This document shows, piece after piece, positions 8,715 through 18,968 of a stretch of DNA of 64,000 bases. The notes beneath the pieces were generated by a model. That model ran no database searches. It was given only the letters and a program-made list of their open reading frames with translations, and was not told the DNA's origin. The DNA lies in NCBI RefSeq assembly GCF_003668995.1, contig NZ_CP033068.1:3286001-3350000 (forward strand). Reading direction: 5' to 3'. Each line of letters begins with the position of its first letter. The first letter of the stretch is position 1. This DNA is from Flavobacterium sp. 140616W15 (lineage in GTDB: Bacteria; Bacteroidota; Bacteroidia; Flavobacteriales; Flavobacteriaceae). The position numbers were made by a program, and so were the translations under genes.

Positions 8715-11162
8715 TTATTTTTTACTGAATTTATTAAAAATCGCTTTTAATAAACTTACTTTTTTTGATTCCTCGTGGTATCCATTAGAATAACTTCCAT
8801 AGCCGTATCCATATCCATAAGTTGCTCCGTATTTGGCTTTATTCTCAAATCCATTCAAAACAATACTTGCATTTGTGAGTTCTCCTCTTTTAACCCTATT
8901 ATTCAACAACGTTATCATATCTTTTTTGGTATAATTTTGTCTCACAATATACAAAGTTACATCACTATATTGTACCAATTCTAAAGAATCTGAAACAAGT
9001 CCAACTGGAGGCGTATCTAAAATTATGTAATCGTATTTTGTCTTCAACTCATTCATGAATTCTTTCATCGTTTCTCCTAAAATCAATTCAGAAGGATTTG
9101 GAGGAACTGGTCCTGAAAAGATGACATCCAAATAAGGAATCTTAGTTTTATTTGTAATTTCTTCTAAGTTTTTCTCCTTAATCAAATAATTAACCACGCC
9201 CATTTCATTAGTCAATTCAAATTCTTCTGCCAACCTTGGCTTTCTTAAATCAAGACCTACGATAACGGTTCTTTTTTCACTTAATGCAAATACAGTAGCT
9301 ATATTAATAGAACAAAACGTTTTCCCTTCACCACTTATCGATGAAGTTATCATTAATGTCTTTGCTCCATCAACTTGTTGCTTTTTATATAAAAACTGTA
9401 AAGAAGAACGAATTGACCTAAACGACTCAGACAAAGCAGATTTAGGCTTACCAAACACCGCTAAATTCGTGGCCTCATTATTTACTCCCACCACTCCAAT
9501 TAATGGAATCTGTGTTTGCCTACTAACATCTTCTATATTCTGGATCGAGTTATTAATAAAAAAAATAACACATATTAATAATAACGGAATTAGCACCCCC
9601 AAGAACAATGCCAAAACATAATTAACTGATGTCTTAGGCCCTATCAATCCACCACCAATATCTTTGGCTGGATCTATAAAATGAATATCCGATAAATTAG
9701 CCGCTTTTACTATATCTGCCTCACTTCTTTTTTGAAGAAATGTACTGTAAACATTATCGCTTAAATCGTACTTTCTCTTAATTTTCAATAATTCTTGTTG
9801 CTCTTCTGGCAATTTTTTTATTGTACTTTCTGTCTGTCCAATTTTACTATTAACCATTTCCAAATCATATTGTAAAGAAAACTTTGCCGAAGCAATATTT
9901 TCTAACAATACATTCTTGATAGCCATCATTTGATTATCAAAATCTTTAAAAATCTTATCACTTTTTACTGCATAGGCCATTTCTGATCTTTGTGCAGAAA
10001 GCGATATTAACTTAGAAACATTTATAACAATGTTTGGATCTTCTATTCCTGCAACTGATGGAGCGGGCAACCTAGAATAATCAACACTGTTTTTTAAATA
10101 TGTTTTTAACGAATTATAATATGCTATTTTACGAGTAACCTTATCTTTTTCGACATCAAAGTCCATGATTTTATCTGAAAACTTACTCCCTCCTTCTTCT
10201 ATATTATAAACATTTTTGCCTTTTCGAAATGTCTTTAATTCATCTCCAGTCTGCTTTAACTGCGCCTCCATTGCCACAAGTGTACTATCTATGAAATTAA
10301 TTGTATTTGTCGCAAATTGATTTTTACTATCAAGTTGAATTTTTATTAGCATTTTTACTGTCGAATTTAAATATTCAACCATTCGTGCTTTATTGGTTCC
10401 TTGCATTCCTAATGTAATTATCGAACTTCCTCCTTCGTCAGATCTTACACTTATACCACGGTATTGCGCAACCGTTCCATCAAAATCATTAAATCGCACA
10501 AAATATTCTTTGCCTTTATAAAAACCAGGATTATCATTTATTTGCAATTTCCAGTTTAAGAAGGGCAACGAAACTTGTTCTCCAACTTTATACTTCTTTA
10601 CAAAATCTCCTATCTCTACAGCCGTGCTACTATATGAATTATTAGCATAAGTGATTAATGAAACTGAATTATTCTCAAAAGGAATTCTAATTTCATATTC
10701 ATTAGCATTTAAAAACTTAATACTAATTAATGCCGCTGCTAATTGTCCTTTCGATTTATCTATAGCAACAAAAAAAGGGACAGCTCCATAAGAGTCTACC
10801 ATATTATACTTGCCTTGTTCTAGATAATCGATATAATATTGCAACTTATCAACAACTCGCTCATTGTGAGATCTCGATTGTAACACTGTGATTGTATTAC
10901 TTATTTGATCGGAAGTTCCTCCCCAATTAAATACTAAACTTGTATTTGAAGTAAAGAATGGATTATTTTCTTCTTTTATGGAAATCAAAGTTTCCATTCC
11001 ATATATTTTTTCTTTACGAATATTTACCTGATAAGCAATTGCAAAGGAAATTATTAAACTCAATAAAAACCATTTCCAGTATCCCCCAATTTTCAACAAA
11101 AAACCTTTAAAATCAAAATCTGATTGATTGTCAAAAATCGAAAAATCTTTTATGTCTAACAT
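8715..11162 (-). CDS. wzc: Polysaccharide co-polymerase with BY-kinase domain (Wzc-like)
   Basis: Inner-membrane chain-length regulator fused to a bacterial tyrosine kinase. The 815 residues show an N-terminal Wzz domain with TM1 near residues 30-45, a long periplasmic coiled-coil region (about 270-480), TM2 near 510-535, and a cytoplasmic kinase with Walker A SSISGEGKT (about 600), Walker A' VIVGLDLRKP and Walker B YIILDTPPVG. The C-terminus carries a tyrosine cluster (YGATYGYGYGYGSYSNGY), the autophosphorylation tail. It starts 11 nt after the wza-like gene, the usual partner forming the trans-envelope export machine. A phosphatase partner is not visible. Confidence 0.93.
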   Translation of the reverse strand: MLDIKDFSIFDNQSDFDFKGFLLKIGGYWKWFLLSLIISFAIAYQVNIRKEKIYGMETLISIKEENNPFFTSNTSLVFNWGGTSDQISNTITVLQSRSHNERVVDKLQYYIDYLEQGKYNMVDSYGAVPFFVAIDKSKGQLAAALISIKFLNANEYEIRIPFENNSVSLITYANNSYSSTAVEIGDFVKKYKVGEQVSLPFLNWKLQINDNPGFYKGKEYFVRFNDFDGTVAQYRGISVRSDEGGSSIITLGMQGTNKARMVEYLNSTVKMLIKIQLDSKNQFATNTINFIDSTLVAMEAQLKQTGDELKTFRKGKNVYNIEEGGSKFSDKIMDFDVEKDKVTRKIAYYNSLKTYLKNSVDYSRLPAPSVAGIEDPNIVINVSKLISLSAQRSEMAYAVKSDKIFKDFDNQMMAIKNVLLENIASAKFSLQYDLEMVNSKIGQTESTIKKLPEEQQELLKIKRKYDLSDNVYSTFLQKRSEADIVKAANLSDIHFIDPAKDIGGGLIGPKTSVNYVLALFLGVLIPLLLICVIFFINNSIQNIEDVSRQTQIPLIGVVGVNNEATNLAVFGKPKSALSESFRSIRSSLQFLYKKQQVDGAKTLMITSSISGEGKTFCSINIATVFALSEKRTVIVGLDLRKPRLAEEFELTNEMGVVNYLIKEKNLEEITNKTKIPYLDVIFSGPVPPNPSELILGETMKEFMNELKTKYDYIILDTPPVGLVSDSLELVQYSDVTLYIVRQNYTKKDMITLLNNRVKRGELTNASIVLNGFENKAKYGATYGYGYGYGSYSNGYHEESKKVSLLKAIFNKFSKK

Positions 11163-11173
11163 TTTGTAGGTTT

Positions 11174-11974
11174 TTAAAGTTTTAAAAGTAAAAATGTAGT
11201 TGTTGCCAAAGAAATTATAGTGATTATTGTTCCAATAGATTCTATTCCTGTTCTACCCGTCCCCCAAGTTTTTTGCTTAAGTGGTTTTACATATATATAA
11301 TCATTTGGTTGTAAAAAATAATATGGAGATTTTATTGCATTAAGATCCGTAAGATCTATATCATGCATTTCGACTCCTGTTGGTGATTGACGAATAATAG
11401 TAACGGCTTTTCTATTACCTGTAATTGTAATATCACCAGAATTAGCAATGGCCTCCATTACATTTACCTGTTGCTGAAAAAGTGTTTTGGTACCTGGAGA
11501 TCCTACTTCTCCATTTATTGTATATCTAAAACCTCCAAGCTTTACTGTTACAAATATATTTGCTTCTGGCTTGAAATGTTCGTCTAATAATTGTTTTTCT
11601 ATTTTAACACGTACTTCTTCAAGTGTGTATCCCATAACATTTATTTCCCCCAGAACTGGCATTCTTATATTTCCATGATCATCAACTGTAAAGCCATCAA
11701 AATATAATCCTGCTTCTGAGTTAGATAAATTTTGTCCTACGGTTTTATCTGTAGTATTAAAAATAGCTACCAACTTTGGATCAATTGCTTTTATATTAAT
11801 ACTTAAGATATCATTAGTCTGTAATCGATAGGGTTTTGATTCTACAGCAGCAACAATATTACTTTCAGTACTTGTTGTTCCTTTATCTTGTAAATAAACT
11901 AAATCATTTAGCGGAATGCATGATGCAAAAAGAGTGCTAATAAGCAACAACAGATAAAGAGAGTTTTTATTCAT
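11174..11974 (-). CDS. wza: Polysaccharide export outer-membrane lipoprotein (Wza-like)
   Basis: First gene of the polysaccharide unit. Signal peptide with lipobox LFASC (Cys19), then a Poly_export domain (RLQTNDILSINIKAID), one or two SLBB-like repeats (TINGEVGSPGTKTLF) and a hydrophobic C-terminal segment (about residues 244-264) that could insert in a membrane. At 266 residues it is the short Bacteroidota form, without the extra SLBB repeats seen in the longer export protein at the left edge. A TATATTTG -7 element 17 nt upstream of the start supports it as the transcription start of the locus. Confidence 0.88.
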   Translation of the reverse strand: MNKNSLYLLLLISTLFASCIPLNDLVYLQDKGTTSTESNIVAAVESKPYRLQTNDILSINIKAIDPKLVAIFNTTDKTVGQNLSNSEAGLYFDGFTVDDHGNIRMPVLGEINVMGYTLEEVRVKIEKQLLDEHFKPEANIFVTVKLGGFRYTINGEVGSPGTKTLFQQQVNVMEAIANSGDITITGNRKAVTIIRQSPTGVEMHDIDLTDLNAIKSPYYFLQPNDYIYVKPLKQKTWGTGRTGIESIGTIITIISLATTTFLLLKL

Positions 11975-11991
11975 TTACAGAATTTTAATAG

Positions 11992-12020
11992 CAAATATAG
12001 CTTTTCATTTATTATTTAGA
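11992..12020 (-). promoter_or_regulatory. Probable promoter of the wza-wzc unit
   Basis: TATATTTG on the minus strand at 11992-11999 matches the TAnnTTTG -7 element. The -33 region is T-rich but lacks a clear TTG. It lies just upstream of wza and downstream of the recR stop. Confidence 0.45.
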
Positions 12021-12047
12021 AAACATCAATTTTCTCGACTGACTCTG

Positions 12048-12668
12048 TTAACTATTTTTAAACGTTTTCTCAAACGGAACCCTATGCAATATACTTCGTC
12101 CAAGGGTTACTTCGTCTGCATATTCTAATTCATCTCCTACAGCAATTCCGCGTGCTATTGTTGAAATTATAATTTCAGCATCAGCTATTTGTTTGTAGAT
12201 ATAAAAGTTGGTTGTATCGCCTTCCATTGTTGAGCTTAAAGCAAAAATGATTTCGTTTACCCCACCTAACTTTACCTTTTCTACTAAGGTAGTTATATTC
12301 AACTGACTTGGTCCAACTCCTTCAATAGGAGAAATTTTCCCTCCTAAAACATGATAAATCCCTTTATATTGCCCTGTGTTTTCTATAGCCATTACATCGC
12401 GAATATCCTCAACTACACATATTGTCTGATGATTTCTTGCAGTGTTAGCACAAATTTCACATACTGCAATATCAGAAATATTATGACAGCTTTCGCAAAA
12501 TTTAATATCGGCACGCATTGTCATTAATGCTTCGGCTAAAAAACCTGTTTGTTCTTTGGGCTGTTTTAATAAATGTAAAACTAATCTCAAAGCTGTACGC
12601 TTACCAATACCTGGCAATTGTGACATTTCGCTGACTGCTTTCTCTATTAATTTTGAAGAAAATTCCAT
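12048..12668 (-). CDS. recR: Recombination mediator protein RecR
   Basis: Works with RecF/RecO to load RecA at single-strand gaps. The 206 residues show the helix-hairpin-helix start ([20 protein letters not shown]), a four-cysteine zinc motif (CESCHNIS...CEIC) and a Toprim domain ([13 protein letters not shown] through [14 protein letters not shown]). Usual length. It precedes wza on the same strand, but the promoter at 11992 suggests separate expression. An upstream palindromic repeat (12791-12879) separates it from the CoA-binding gene. Confidence 0.96.
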   Translation of the reverse strand: MEFSSKLIEKAVSEMSQLPGIGKRTALRLVLHLLKQPKEQTGFLAEALMTMRADIKFCESCHNISDIAVCEICANTARNHQTICVVEDIRDVMAIENTGQYKGIYHVLGGKISPIEGVGPSQLNITTLVEKVKLGGVNEIIFALSSTMEGDTTNFYIYKQIADAEIIISTIARGIAVGDELEYADEVTLGRSILHRVPFEKTFKNS

Positions 12669-12790
12669 GAAGACAAAAATACTAAATTTGTGGGTTTACT
12701 CGACTTTTGTTTTATGGAAAATAGAAGTTTCAAATAACTGAGATTTTACATTTCATAAAACTTCTTATTATAATTGTTCTTATTAGGAAC

Positions 12791-12879
12791 TAGCCCAGAT
12801 AGAAGCGACATCCTTTTTCTGTTCGCCACAGCGAACAGAAAAAGATATAGCGGATAGCTGGAAATAGCTACTAAAAAAA
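12791..12879. repeat. Palindromic intergenic repeat, copy 1
   Basis: About 88 nt shared with a second copy at 51440-51527. Conserved ends (TAGCCCAGAT, then GATATAG, then AGCTGGAAAT) flank a central perfect 14-bp stem (12813-12826 with 12831-12844, loop CACA). The stem sequence differs between copies while pairing is kept. Lies between the CoA-binding gene and recR. Confidence 0.7.
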
Positions 12880-12903
12880 CAATAAATTAATTATTTTACA
12901 GAA

Positions 12904-13269
12904 CTAATACTGATTTGTTGTAAGCAAAACTAATGTACAGGCAACTTGAGCCTTAATGTTATTAAGTTCTAACAACTGATACAACTCTGGATTTTCAGTT
13001 CCTGGATTAAAAATCACTCTCTTAGGCTTAGCTTCTACAATATAATTATAATAATCTCGCTGACGCGATGGATTCAAATATAAAGTAATTGTATCGATAT
13101 TTTTAAGCGGAATTGCCTTTGTATGAATTTTTACTCCAGCAACTTCTCCAGCATTTTGTCCAATTGCCAAAACGGTATGTCCTTTTTCTACTAATTTATT
13201 TATAGCTAAAAAAGCATATCTATCTGGCTTGGTAGTTGCTCCAAGCACTACTGTTTTTTTATTTTTCAT
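12904..13269 (-). CDS. CoA-binding domain protein (YccU-like)
   Basis: Small Rossmann-fold protein of the CoA_binding_2 family. In 121 residues it shows the N-terminal VVLGATTKPDRYAFLA nucleotide-binding turn, a central strand with TITLYLNPSRQ, and FNPGTENPELYQLL near residue 95. Proteins of this family bind CoA or NAD-like ligands, but the physiological role is unknown. Monocistronic by context: the upstream neighbour is divergent and the downstream gap holds the palindromic repeat. TACTTTTG on the minus strand just upstream of the start could be its -7 element. Confidence 0.8.
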   Translation of the reverse strand: MKNKKTVVLGATTKPDRYAFLAINKLVEKGHTVLAIGQNAGEVAGVKIHTKAIPLKNIDTITLYLNPSRQRDYYNYIVEAKPKRVIFNPGTENPELYQLLELNNIKAQVACTLVLLTTNQY

Positions 13270-13424
13270 TGTCTTTAATATATACTACAAAAGTAATCAA
13301 AAAGGTTTAGCTCTTGGATGATTTAAAAAGTTTAGTTATTTTTCAACAAAATCAATTACCTATTAATTAAACTACAATCATATCTTTTAAAAAAGACTAT
13401 TTTTACAAGACTAAACAAGACTTT

Positions 13425-14054
13425 ATGGATCTATTTATTTACTTATTTGCTGCTCTTTTCTCGGTATTAAACCCAATTGGAACAGTTCCAATCTTTGTAG
13501 GATTAACACAACACGACTCCAAGAAAGAGCGTTCCAGAATTTCTTTATGGACTGCAATAAATGTTTTCCTAATCTTAATCGTTTCATTTTTTGTGGGACA
13601 ATATATGCTAACTTTCTTCGGAATTAGTATCGATGCTCTCCGTATTGCTGGAGGAATTATAATTGTAAATTCAGGATTCTCTCTACTTTCAGGAAAATTC
13701 AACAAGAAAAGAGGGATAAACAAAAAGATAGAAACAGATGCACAACAAAGAAATGATATTGCTCTTACCCCACTTGCAATCCCGATGCTTGCAGGCCCTG
13801 GATCAATATCTTTATTAATTGCTTTTTATCAAGAACACCACCAAACTAGCGAAGTTATAATAGGTTCATTTGCTATTTTAGCAATTGCTGTTGTAATTTT
13901 TATTATTCTTAGAAGCGCACATTATCTTGCTAAGATACTTGGAGCATCAGGAATTGTTGCAATATCTAGAATAGTTGGCTTTATTGTAATTGCAATTGGA
14001 ATACAATATATAGTGAGTGCAATTATCAATATAATTAAAGTGAATTTAATGTAA
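13425..14054 (+). CDS. MarC-family integral membrane protein
   Basis: Multi-pass inner-membrane protein (209 residues, about six hydrophobic segments) of the MarC/UPF0056 family. The N-terminus (FSVLNPIGTVPIFVGLT) and the central LTPLAIPMLAGPGSISLLI are the two inverted repeat-like signatures of the family. Function is not established; earlier links to multiple antibiotic resistance were not confirmed. It stands alone on the plus strand and converges with the ctlX-like gene at a shared bidirectional terminator (14074-14112). Confidence 0.88.
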   Translation: MDLFIYLFAALFSVLNPIGTVPIFVGLTQHDSKKERSRISLWTAINVFLILIVSFFVGQYMLTFFGISIDALRIAGGIIIVNSGFSLLSGKFNKKRGINKKIETDAQQRNDIALTPLAIPMLAGPGSISLLIAFYQEHHQTSEVIIGSFAILAIAVVIFIILRSAHYLAKILGASGIVAISRIVGFIVIAIGIQYIVSAIINIIKVNLM

Positions 14055-14073
14055 TTTTGATTTCGCTAAAAAT

Positions 14074-14112
14074 AAAAAAAGGGATAAATACTTAAAATTT
14101 ATCCCTTTTTTT
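14074..14112. terminator. Bidirectional terminator between marC-family gene and ctlX-like gene
   Basis: A 16-bp inverted repeat (AAAAAAAGGGATAAAT and its complement) with a 7-nt loop gives T runs on both strands, placed between two convergent genes. Confidence 0.75.
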
Positions 14113-14128
14113 ATAATTCTGTTTTAAC

Positions 14129-15064
14129 TTATGCTCTTGGTAAAAATACTTCTGCCATCATACATCTTGCACTTCCTCCACCGCAAGCTTCGATAGTATC
14201 TAAACTTGAACTTAAAATTTCCGCATGGTTTTCTAATTGTGAAATTTGCTTTGGCGTTAAACTTTGATGAGCTGAAGCACTCATTACAATATATTTTTTA
14301 TCATTTGCTCCACGAACTTCAAGCATATTTCCTGCGAAATTATTTACTTGAGCTTCTGTAATTAAAATAACTTCTTTTTTATCCGCTTTTAGATTTTCAA
14401 GAACCATTTTACGCTCTTTTTTATCATCAATACAGTCTGCACAAATCACAGCAAAAGTCTCTCCTAAACACATCATAACATTAGTATGATAAATTAGTTT
14501 TCGTTCTCCATTAACAGTTTGAAATGCTTCAAAAATAACTGGTGCATAATCAAAATCTTCACAGAATTCTATAAATAATTCTTCATCAGCTCTTGGTGAC
14601 AAGGCGCAATATGCTTTTCCATTTGCTCTATCCAAAAGTAAGCTCCCTGTTCCTTCTAAGAAAAAACCATCCTCTTCTGCCGATGTATAATCTACGATAT
14701 TATTGATTTCGAATCCTTTTTCTTCTAAAATATCTAAGATATCTTCACGACGCTCCTGACGACGGTTTTCGGCAAACATAGGATATAATGCTACATCCCC
14801 ATTTTCATGAAAAGAAACCCAGTTGTTTGGGAATATACTATCTGGCGTATCTGGATTTAGAGTATCTTCTACTACGGTTACATCTACTCCAACTGCTCTT
14901 AATTTCTCAACGAAAGCATCAAACTCTTGTTGTGCTTTTGCATTTACTGTAGCTGGCAAAAGCCCATCTAACACTTTTTGATAATAATTGTTTACTGCCG
15001 TTTGTTCATTCATACGGAATGCCACTGGGCGAATCATTACTATTGCGTTTGTAGTTTGTTTCAT
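14129..15064 (-). CDS. ctlX: Citrulline-hydrolase-like guanidino-modifying enzyme (CtlX type)
   Basis: Pentein-fold enzyme of the amidinotransferase/arginine deiminase superfamily. The 311 residues show IFPNNWVSFH, the EGTGSLLLDR acidic motif, a histidine in YHTNVMMCLG and the nucleophile cysteine near the C-terminus in GGGSARCMMAE. CtlX-type members hydrolyse citrulline to ornithine; substrate here is by family resemblance only. It lies 76 nt downstream of another pentein enzyme (15141-16055) on the same strand, so a two-gene guanidino catabolic or regulatory unit is likely. Confidence 0.75.
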   Translation of the reverse strand: MKQTTNAIVMIRPVAFRMNEQTAVNNYYQKVLDGLLPATVNAKAQQEFDAFVEKLRAVGVDVTVVEDTLNPDTPDSIFPNNWVSFHENGDVALYPMFAENRRQERREDILDILEEKGFEINNIVDYTSAEEDGFFLEGTGSLLLDRANGKAYCALSPRADEELFIEFCEDFDYAPVIFEAFQTVNGERKLIYHTNVMMCLGETFAVICADCIDDKKERKMVLENLKADKKEVILITEAQVNNFAGNMLEVRGANDKKYIVMSASAHQSLTPKQISQLENHAEILSSSLDTIEACGGGSARCMMAEVFLPRA

Positions 15065-15140
15065 TTTATTTATTTTTTTGTTTCAAACTTCAGGTTTCAT
15101 GTTTGCAATAAACTTGAAAACTAAAACTTAAAAACTATTT

Positions 15141-16055
15141 TTAGTCTCTAATTAACGGCAATGTCGAACATCTTAACAACCCTTCTTGTTTAGCTATTTC
15201 AGCATAAGGAATTTCTTCTACAACAAAACCATTACCTCTTAACCAATTATTTAGTCTCGTAAAATTCTTCTCTGACACAACAACATTTGTATCTATTGAA
15301 AAAACATTAGAATTCATATAATACATTTCTTCTCTCTCGATATGAAATAAATTCTCTTTACCAAAAAGACTCACTAGATACATATAATCAGCTTCTTCAC
15401 GAAATCCTCTTCTATAAATAATTCCTTTATCTTTCCCTACTGGTTGAAAGCAACAATCAAGATGCAAAGCATTATCGCGAGCTTCAATTTTAGATTTAAC
15501 TAAATCAAACTCTTTAACTATTTTATTTGGAAACAAATTTCTAATGAATTCAACTCCCTCCATATTTGTTCTTGCGGTAATATAATCTTTATAGTCACTT
15601 CCTTTATAAGTCCCTATAAAAATATAATCATTCCAAAGCATAACATCTCCTCCTTCAATATGCACTTCTACAGGTGGACGAACAACTTTGTTAGGATCCA
15701 TTTGATCTATTATGTATTGGATTGCATCCAACTCACGTTCTCTATCAGGTAAAATATTCGATTTCACAAAAACGTCATCTATTACGAAACCAATATCTCT
15801 AGCGAAAATCTGATTGTAATTTTCAATCATTTCAGGACGAAAAACTGTCACATTGTATTTTTGAAGTACTGCATTAAAAGCTTCCATTTCGGCAACCATA
15901 TCAGACTCTACTGGATAAGTTCCTGCCTTAATATGCTCCAATGATTTCGGATCATACGCTTCCTCTATAGTTGGCGTAGGTCCGTTATGAACTGCAGATC
16001 CCAAAACTACAGCCCGTAATCTTGATGTTTCGTTCTTTACATTTAATTGTAACAT
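15141..16055 (-). CDS. Dimethylarginine dimethylaminohydrolase-like/arginine deiminase-family protein
   Basis: Second pentein-fold enzyme. Recognisable elements are FARDIGFVID (substrate Asp), HIEGGDVMLW (Glu and Asp), a catalytic His in ALHLDCCFQ and the nucleophile Cys in LLRCSTLPL close to the C-terminus (304 residues). By overall layout it resembles DDAH and related amidinohydrolases acting on methylated arginine or similar guanidines. A TATCTTTG -7 element at 16076-16083 overlaps the edge of the gltA terminator. Exact substrate is uncertain. Confidence 0.75.
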   Translation of the reverse strand: MLQLNVKNETSRLRAVVLGSAVHNGPTPTIEEAYDPKSLEHIKAGTYPVESDMVAEMEAFNAVLQKYNVTVFRPEMIENYNQIFARDIGFVIDDVFVKSNILPDRERELDAIQYIIDQMDPNKVVRPPVEVHIEGGDVMLWNDYIFIGTYKGSDYKDYITARTNMEGVEFIRNLFPNKIVKEFDLVKSKIEARDNALHLDCCFQPVGKDKGIIYRRGFREEADYMYLVSLFGKENLFHIEREEMYYMNSNVFSIDTNVVVSEKNFTRLNNWLRGNGFVVEEIPYAEIAKQEGLLRCSTLPLIRD

Positions 16056-16082
16056 ATTCTATTATTTGATTTCAACAAAGAT

Positions 16083-16113
16083 AAAAAAAAGCTTCACAGT
16101 TAAGTGAAGCTTT
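16083..16113 (-). terminator. gltA terminator
   Basis: Stem AAAGCTTCAC/GTGAAGCTTT with a 6-nt loop, followed on the minus strand by eight T, 11 nt beyond the gltA stop. Confidence 0.8.
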
Positions 16114-16123
16114 AAATTGAATT

Positions 16124-17401
16124 TTATTTATTCGATTTGAATTCTCTTAAAGGATGACCAGTATATATTTGTCTAGGTCGACCGATTGGTTCTTTATTTT
16201 CACGCATTTCTTTCCATTGCGCAATCCATCCTGGTAATCTTCCGATAGCAAACATTACTGTAAACATATCAGTAGGAATTCCTAATGCTCTGTAAATGAT
16301 TCCTGAGTAAAAATCTACGTTAGGATATAAGCTTCTTGATTTAAAGTATTCATCTTCAAGAGCTGCTGCTTCTAATTTTTTAGCTATCGCTAAAATTGGA
16401 TCATCAACACCTAATGTATTTAAAACTTCATCTGCAGCTTTCTTAATAATTCTAGCTCTCGGATCAAAGTTTTTATAAACTCTATGACCAAATCCCATTA
16501 AACGGAATGGATCATTTTTATCTTTGGCTTTCGCCATAAATTTATCTGTATCTCCACCGTCTTTATTAATCTCTTCTAGCATCTCAAGAACAGCTTGGTT
16601 TGCACCTCCATGAAGTGGTCCCCAAAGTGCAGAAACTCCAGCAGAAATCGAAGCAAATAAACCTGCATGAGAAGATCCAACCATTCTTACTGTAGATGTA
16701 GAACAGTTTTGTTCATGGTCACCATGTAAAATGAACAATTTATCTAATGCATTAACTATAATAGGGTTTGCTGCATAAGGCCCAGTAGGCAATTTAAACA
16801 TCAATTGCATGAAGTTCTCTACATATCCTATCGTATTGTCATAATAGTTTAATGGATACCCCATAGTTTTTCTATACGTCCATGTAGCAATAACAAGAAA
16901 CTTAGCTATTGTTTTACAAACAGCCTCATACATTTCTTTTTCATTTTCTACATTTACCGACTTAGGATTAAAAGCTGTCAAGGCACTTGTCAATGCAGAC
17001 AAAACCCCCATAGGATGAGCCGTTTTTGGAAAACCATCAATGATGTTTTTCATTTCTTCGTTTACCAAAGTATGCTTTTTAATATCAGCATCAAATTGTG
17101 CTAATTGTTGAGCAGTTGGTAATTCTCCAAAAATTAATAGATAAGATACTTCAGGAAAACTTGCTCGTTCGGCTAAATCTTCGATTGAGTATCCTCTGTA
17201 ACGTAAAATTCCTAATTCACCATCAAGAAAAGTAATTTCACTTGTACAAGAACCAGAGTTTTTATATCCTGGATCAAGAGTAATGAAACCAGTTAAATCA
17301 CGTAATTTGTTAATATCGACAGCAGATTCATTTTCGCTTCCAGTTATAACAGGAAGTTCAATTTTCTTACCATCTACTTCTAGGGTAGCTATTTTTGACA
17401 T
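16124..17401 (-). CDS. gltA: Citrate synthase
   Basis: Condenses acetyl-CoA and oxaloacetate at the entry of the TCA cycle. The 425 residues match the hexameric type II enzyme: N-terminal domain with TLDPGYKNSGSC, catalytic histidines in LHGDHEQNCSTS and GFGHRVYKN, and the active Asp in NVDFYSGI. Flanked by its own terminator and a TAGATTTG promoter element (17440-17447), so it is expressed alone. Confidence 0.97.
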   Translation of the reverse strand: MSKIATLEVDGKKIELPVITGSENESAVDINKLRDLTGFITLDPGYKNSGSCTSEITFLDGELGILRYRGYSIEDLAERASFPEVSYLLIFGELPTAQQLAQFDADIKKHTLVNEEMKNIIDGFPKTAHPMGVLSALTSALTAFNPKSVNVENEKEMYEAVCKTIAKFLVIATWTYRKTMGYPLNYYDNTIGYVENFMQLMFKLPTGPYAANPIIVNALDKLFILHGDHEQNCSTSTVRMVGSSHAGLFASISAGVSALWGPLHGGANQAVLEMLEEINKDGGDTDKFMAKAKDKNDPFRLMGFGHRVYKNFDPRARIIKKAADEVLNTLGVDDPILAIAKKLEAAALEDEYFKSRSLYPNVDFYSGIIYRALGIPTDMFTVMFAIGRLPGWIAQWKEMRENKEPIGRPRQIYTGHPLREFKSNK

Positions 17402-17439
17402 AATATAATCGGAAATAAATCTTTTAAATAATAATTTAT

Positions 17440-17447
17440 CAAATCTA
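17440..17447 (-). promoter_or_regulatory. Probable gltA -7 promoter element
   Basis: TAGATTTG on the minus strand, 38 nt upstream of the gltA start, fits TAnnTTTG. The -33 region is T-rich without an exact TTG. Confidence 0.4.
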
Positions 17448-17501
17448 AGGAATTTAAGACTAACTAAAAAAGGAATCTTGCTATGAATTTGTTAAAACTC
17501 C

Positions 17502-17540
17502 AAAAAAAAACCATTCGTTTTCACGAATGGTTTTTTTTTT
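17502..17540 (-). terminator. eno terminator
   Basis: Stem CCATTCGT/ACGAATGG with a short T-rich loop, extended by A and T runs of nine to ten bases on each side, 20 nt beyond the enolase stop. Symmetric, so it could also work on the plus strand. Confidence 0.8.
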
Positions 17541-17559
17541 AAATATATAACTCTTACAA

Positions 17560-18864
<1,305 letters not shown>

Positions 18865-18968
18865 TTATTATTAAATTATAAATATTTTTCGAAATTATAA
18901 AAATATTTAACACCAATTAAGTTCCTTAGCAATAAAATACTTTTATTTATTAACTCAATCGTTTTAGT

